Positions 60,638 through 64,000 of a stretch of 64,000 bases of DNA are shown here, one piece after another. Position 1 is the stretch's first letter, and each line of letters opens with the position of its first letter. The DNA is taken from the NCBI RefSeq assembly GCF_024764775.1, contig NZ_JALIGC010000029.1:43284-107283 (forward strand). Reading direction: 5' to 3'. This stretch comes from Scandinavium manionii (GTDB lineage: Bacteria > Pseudomonadota > Gammaproteobacteria > Enterobacterales > Enterobacteriaceae). Under the pieces are notes generated by a model. The model saw only the letters and a list, made by a program, of their open reading frames with translations, made no database searches and was not told the origin of the DNA. The translations under genes were made by a program, and so were the position numbers.

Positions 60638-60653
60638 AGCAGTCTGGACATCT
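60638..60653. promoter_or_regulatory. Possible MetJ operator upstream of btuB
   Basis: Two adjacent eight-base units, AGCAGTCT and GGACATCT, each match the MetJ box AGACGTCT at six of eight positions. They lie just before the cobalamin riboswitch, where the btuB promoter should be. The units are weaker than those of metB and metF, and the call is by eye only. Confidence 0.35.
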
Positions 60654-60679
60654 GTATGTTACTGAATGTAGCATCCTGT

Positions 60680-60908
60680 TTCCGGTCTTGTGAGTTAAAA
60701 GGGAATCCAGTGTAAATCTGGAGCTGACGCGCAGCGGTAGAGTAAGGCGAAATGAGAGCGTAAGCAGACACTGCCGGTAGGTGGGAAGTCATCGTTTCAT
60801 TGCCCCGATTATGTTTGGGGAGCCTTCTAGCCCGAAGACCTGCCGGAGTACGTCGCAACGGATCCTCATCATCGCGAGCTACTGATGAGACCAGCGGCAT
60901 CCTTCTTA
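60680..60908 (+). promoter_or_regulatory. Cobalamin (adenosylcobalamin) riboswitch of btuB
   Basis: The leader has the class signatures AGGGAATCCAGTG, GGAGCTGACGCGCAGCGG, CACTGCC...GGTGGGAAG and the B12 box AGCCCGAAGACCTGCCGG (60829-60846), in the order of the E. coli btuB leader. CCAGCGGCATCCTTC near its end can sequester the ribosome-binding region when cobalamin is bound, shutting off translation. It occupies most of the 378-base trmA-btuB gap. Confidence 0.93.
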
Positions 60909-60928
60909 TTTATTGGATGCTTTTAACA

Positions 60929-62773
60929 ATGATTAAAAAAGCTTCGCTGCTGACGGCGCTCTCCGTCACAGCTTTTTCTGGCTGGGCGCAGGATAGCAGC
61001 TCAGACACGATGGTCGTCACGGCAAACCGTTTTCAACAACCTATTAATACGGTTCTGGCGCCTGTCACCGTGGTGACGCGTGAGGATATCGACCGTTGGC
61101 AATCCACCTCTGTTACTGACGTTATGCGTCGATTGCCTGGTGTTGATATTTCCCAGAATGGTGGACTCGGGCAAAGCTCTTCTTTATTTATTCGCGGAAC
61201 TAACTCCAGCCATGTGCTGATTTTGGTGGACGGCGTTCGTTTCAACCAGGCCGGCGTCAGTGGTTCCTCAGACCTGAGTCAGTTCCCTGTGAGCCTGGTT
61301 CAGCGTATCGAATACATTCGCGGGCCGCGCTCGGCGGTATATGGATCTGATGCGATCGGCGGCGTGGTTAACATTATCACCACTCGTGATAAAGATGGCA
61401 CGACGCTGAACGCCGGGATTGGGTCAAACGGCTACCAGAGCTATAACGGGAGCACTCAGCAGACGCTGGGTGGTAACACGCGTGTGACGCTGGCCGGAGA
61501 CTACACCTATACCAAAGGCTACGATGTCGTAGCGGACGGTAATAACGGTGGACTGGCACAGCCGGACCGCGATGGCTTTATCAGTAAAAGTTTGTATGGC
61601 GCGCTGGAGCATAATTTCTCAGATGAGTGGAGCGCGTTTGTTCGTGGCTATGGCTACGACAACCGTACGGCCTACGATGCCTATTACAGTCCATATACAC
61701 CTGATGTATTGGTCGACACGCGCCAGCTCTATAGCCAGACCTGGGACGCGGGTGTGCGTTTCAATAATGACATCTTCCATTCACAGCTGACGTCCAGCTA
61801 CAGCCACAGCAAAGATTACAACTACGATCCAAATCTGGGTCGCTATGATTCCACGGCGACGCTGGACGAAGTCAAACAATACAACGTACAGTGGGCGAAT
61901 TCGGTGGATGTCGGCCACGGCAACGTTGGCGCAGGTATCGACTGGCAGAAGCAAAGCACCGAGCCAGGGACCAGCTACGTGACCAATGGTTACGATATTC
62001 GTAACACCGGCATTTTCCTGACGGCGTTGCAACAGTTTGGTGAGTTTACCTTTGAAGGCGCAGTGCGCGGCGACGATAACTCGCAGTTTGGCGATCACGG
62101 CACCTGGCAGGGCAGTGCGGCCTGGGAATTTGTCGACGGCTATCGCTTCGTGGCGTCCTACGGGACGGCATTTAAAGCGCCGAACCTGGGGCAGCTGTAC
62201 GGCTTCTATGGCAACGAGAATCTCGATCCGGAAGAAAGTAAGCAGTGGGAAGGGGCCTTTGAGGGCTTAACGGCAGGCGTGAACTGGCGTGTGTCTGGTT
62301 ATCGTAATGATGTCGATAATCTTATCGATTACGACAGCCACCTGAATCAATATTATAACGTGGGCAAAGCGCGCATTAAAGGTATTGAGGCTACCGCATC
62401 CTTTGACACGGGTCCGTTAGCGCACACCCTGAGCTATGACTATCTTGATGCTCGTAACGCCCAGACCGATGAGCTGCTGCCGCGACGAGCCAAACAGCAG
62501 GTGAAGTACCAGCTGGACTGGCAGGTGTATGATTTTGACTGGGGAGTGACGTACCACTACCTGGGCACCCGATACGACACCGACTACAACACCTATCAGA
62601 CCGTTAAGATGGGTGGTGTAAGCCTGTGGGATGTCGCAGTTTCATATCCGGTCACCTCTCACCTGACAGTTCGTGGTAAAATCGCCAACCTGTTCGATAA
62701 AGACTACGAGACAGTTTATGGCTACGAAACTGCAGGACGGGAATACAACTTGTCTGGCAGCTACACCTTCTGA
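60929..62773 (+). CDS. btuB: TonB-dependent vitamin B12 outer-membrane receptor
   Basis: BtuB imports cobalamin through the outer membrane using TonB energy. The product has 614 residues, as in E. coli. It has a signal peptide ending SGWA-QDSSS, the TonB box DTMVVTA, a plug domain (INTVLAPVTVVTREDIDRWQ to about residue 150) and a 22-strand barrel ending in aromatic F (YNLSGSYTF). The start MIKKASLLTALSV lies at the riboswitch end; the frame is open 43 codons upstream within the riboswitch. Its last 56 bases overlap murI. Confidence 0.97.
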   Translation: MIKKASLLTALSVTAFSGWAQDSSSDTMVVTANRFQQPINTVLAPVTVVTREDIDRWQSTSVTDVMRRLPGVDISQNGGLGQSSSLFIRGTNSSHVLILVDGVRFNQAGVSGSSDLSQFPVSLVQRIEYIRGPRSAVYGSDAIGGVVNIITTRDKDGTTLNAGIGSNGYQSYNGSTQQTLGGNTRVTLAGDYTYTKGYDVVADGNNGGLAQPDRDGFISKSLYGALEHNFSDEWSAFVRGYGYDNRTAYDAYYSPYTPDVLVDTRQLYSQTWDAGVRFNNDIFHSQLTSSYSHSKDYNYDPNLGRYDSTATLDEVKQYNVQWANSVDVGHGNVGAGIDWQKQSTEPGTSYVTNGYDIRNTGIFLTALQQFGEFTFEGAVRGDDNSQFGDHGTWQGSAAWEFVDGYRFVASYGTAFKAPNLGQLYGFYGNENLDPEESKQWEGAFEGLTAGVNWRVSGYRNDVDNLIDYDSHLNQYYNVGKARIKGIEATASFDTGPLAHTLSYDYLDARNAQTDELLPRRAKQQVKYQLDWQVYDFDWGVTYHYLGTRYDTDYNTYQTVKMGGVSLWDVAVSYPVTSHLTVRGKIANLFDKDYETVYGYETAGREYNLSGSYTF

Positions 62774-63569
62774 TCCACGTCCCACTGTCCTGGTGTTTGA
62801 TTCCGGGGTCGGTGGGTTGTCGGTTTATGATGAGATTCGGCACCTGCTGCCGGATCTTCATTACATCTACGCTTTCGATAACGTTGCCTTTCCTTATGGC
62901 GAGAAGAGCGAAGCCTTCATCGTCGAGCGCGTGCTTGAGATAGTCACCGCGGTTCAACAGCGTTATCCCCTCGCCCTGGCGATCATCGCCTGCAACACGG
63001 CAAGTACCGTTTCACTTCCTGGTCTGCGCGAAAAATTCGCCTTTCCTGTGGTGGGGGTGGTGCCAGCGATTAAACCGGCAGCACGTCTCACGGCGAACGG
63101 TGTGGTTGGGTTGCTGGCGACGCGTGGCACGGTAAAGCGTCCTTATACACGTGAGTTGATCGAGCGCTTTGCGAATGAGTGCCATATTGAAATGCTGGGT
63201 TCAGCGGAGCTGGTGGAACTGGCGGAAGCGAAACTGCATGGCGAACCGGTACCACTCGATGAACTGCGTCGCATTCTGCGCCCATGGTTGAGAATGGCAG
63301 AGCCACCAGATACGGTCGTTCTGGGATGCACGCATTTCCCTTTATTGCAGGATGAGCTGCTTGAAGTTCTGCCGGAAGGTACGCGGCTGGTTGATTCCGG
63401 CGCGGCAATTGCACGGCGAACGGCCTGGCTGCTTGAACATGAAGCGCCTGATGCCAAATCTTCAGATACGAATATCGCTTTCTGTATGGCTCAGACAGCA
63501 GAAACTGAACAACTTTTCCCCGTTTTGCAGCGTTATGGCTTCGAAAGGCTCGAAAAGCTGTCTGTTTAG
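62718..63569 (+). CDS. murI: Glutamate racemase
   Basis: MurI makes D-glutamate for peptidoglycan. The product has 283 residues. The two catalytic cysteines are in AIIACNTASTVSL and VLGCTHFPLL, and VLVFDSGVGGLSVYDEIRHLL is the N-terminal signature. The start MATKLQDGNTTCLAATPSD lies within the end of btuB in another frame, the arrangement known from E. coli, where the N-terminal extension binds the UDP-MurNAc-alanine activator. The C-terminus (EKLSV) is close to the family's. Confidence 0.96.
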   Translation: MATKLQDGNTTCLAATPSDPRPTVLVFDSGVGGLSVYDEIRHLLPDLHYIYAFDNVAFPYGEKSEAFIVERVLEIVTAVQQRYPLALAIIACNTASTVSLPGLREKFAFPVVGVVPAIKPAARLTANGVVGLLATRGTVKRPYTRELIERFANECHIEMLGSAELVELAEAKLHGEPVPLDELRRILRPWLRMAEPPDTVVLGCTHFPLLQDELLEVLPEGTRLVDSGAAIARRTAWLLEHEAPDAKSSDTNIAFCMAQTAETEQLFPVLQRYGFERLEKLSV

Positions 63570-63620
63570 TAGGCATTTGAGTAAAAAAGAGACGGTTGAA
63601 AAGTTTTTTGCAAACAGGGC

Positions 63621-63648
63621 TTGTCAACGTCTCAGAACTCCCTATAAT
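63621..63648 (+). promoter_or_regulatory. rRNA operon promoter P1
   Basis: -35 TTGTCA and -10 TATAAT are spaced by 16 bases, and the GC-rich discriminator GCGCCTCC follows, the signature of stringently controlled rrn P1. The AT-rich run just upstream (TTGAAAAGTTTTTTGCAAAC) is in the place of an UP element. Confidence 0.92.
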
Positions 63649-63740
63649 GCGCCTCCACTGACACGGAACAACGGCACGCTAGCCGCCGGGTCAGAAGGGT
63701 TTCTCAGGAAATCCTGACAGAGAAAAGCGAAAATAATTGC

Positions 63741-63768
63741 TTGACTCTGAATGAGGAAAGCGTATTAT
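63741..63768 (+). promoter_or_regulatory. rRNA operon promoter P2
   Basis: -35 TTGACT and -10 TATTAT with 16-base spacing, 120 bases after P1, as in other enterobacterial rrn operons. Confidence 0.9.
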
Positions 63769-63778
63769 ACGGGACCTC

Positions 63779-63819
63779 GAGTTAGCAAGCGAAAGCGCGT
63801 AACTCACTGCTCTTTAACA
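63779..63819 (+). promoter_or_regulatory. rrn antitermination site (boxB-boxA)
   Basis: A hairpin with GAGTTA...TAACTC arms (boxB, 63779-63805) precedes the boxA TGCTCTTTAACA (63808-63819), identical to E. coli boxA. It loads Nus factors so that transcription passes through the rRNA genes. Confidence 0.9.
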
Positions 63820-63952
63820 ATTTATCAGACAATCTGTGTGGGCACTCAAAGTGACATGGATTCTTAATGTCTTCGGACACTAAATGAATACCAAGTCTTA
63901 TGAGTGAACATACGTAATTCATTACGAAGTTTAATTCATGAGCATCAAACTT

Positions 63953-64000
63953 AAATTGAAGAGTTTGATCATGGCTCAGATTGAACGCTGGCGGCAGGCC
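63953..64000 (+). rRNA. rrs: 16S ribosomal RNA, first 48 bases
   Basis: AAATTGAAGAGTTTGATCAT followed by GGCTCAGATTGAACGCTGGC is the conserved 5' end of enterobacterial 16S rRNA. The gene runs off the window. The leader CAATCTGTGTGGGCACTC and the processing-stem region before it match the E. coli rrnB leader, consistent with the murI-rrnB junction. Confidence 0.97.

Noticed and set aside
1..64000. CRISPR arrays, transposase genes, integrases or tRNA genes
   Set aside because: No regularly spaced direct repeats, no IS-type or integrase protein and no tRNA-like cloverleaf were seen; the only repeats recognised are REP and ERIC units.

Overview
The window is chromosomal DNA of a member of the Enterobacteriaceae, from the rhamnose operon to the first bases of a 16S rRNA gene. 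Most proteins match the expected Escherichia coli family lengths almost exactly (SodA 206, PfkA 320, MetF 296, KatG 726, Ppc 883, OxyR 305, BtuB 614 residues), and the backbone order (rhaDABSR, rhaT, sodA, kdgT, yiiM, cpxAR, cpxP, fieF, pfkA, rraA, menA, hslUV, ftsN, cytR, priA, rpmE, metJ, metBL, metF, katG, ppc, argECBH, oxyR, sthA, fabR, yijD, trmA, btuB, murI, rrs) is that of E. coli and its relatives. The gene gains and losses show it is not E. coli K-12 itself; a Citrobacter/Enterobacter-type relative is likely, but genus cannot be fixed from sequence reading alone.

Region 1 (1-9589) is a rhamnose island. A leftward operon encodes RhaB, RhaA and RhaD, followed by a sugar ABC importer (binding protein, double ATPase, permease, and the first 24 codons of a second permease cut by the window edge). 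rhaS and rhaR run rightward from the shared control region. An ERIC element separates rhaD from the importer genes, and REP-type palindromes sit in two other gaps.

Region 2 (about 9590-18900) is an accessory insertion between rhaR and rhaT and the most unusual part of the window. It looks like one rightward operon: a CRP-type promoter, a leader of about 485 bases with a perfect 24-base palindrome and a strong intrinsic terminator, then a fructose-type PTS EIIB, an EIIC, a family 38 alpha-mannosidase, a fused HPr-Enzyme I-EIIA protein and an exported metallophosphoesterase. Together they could release, import, phosphorylate and hydrolyse an alpha-mannoside.

Region 3 (18952-30119) holds the rhamnose symporter RhaT, MnSOD, the ketodeoxygluconate permease KdgT beside a dihydrodipicolinate-synthase-family aldolase, YiiM, the Cpx envelope stress system with the 3'-end sRNA CpxQ, FieF and PfkA. 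Between pfkA and rraA the block sbp-cdh-tpiA-...-fpr-glpXKF-zapB known from E. coli is absent; only a small DUF1993-like gene is there.

Region 4 (30212-43372) is conserved housekeeping: menaquinone synthesis, the HslUV protease with a sigma-32 promoter, FtsN, CytR, PriA, ribosomal protein L31 and the methionine genes with MetJ operators.

Region 5 (43373-48162) is rearranged: metF is followed by a decayed 3' fragment of a pyruvate formate-lyase-like gene (probably pflD), then yijO, katG and fsaB. In E. coli katG follows metF directly and the frw/pfl/ptsA cluster lies between katG and ppc.

Region 6 (48163-64000) is conserved: ppc, the divergent arginine genes with ARG boxes, oxyS/oxyR, sthA, fabR-yijD, trmA, a cobalamin riboswitch with btuB, murI overlapping btuB, and the tandem rRNA promoters, antiterminator and 5' end of rrs.
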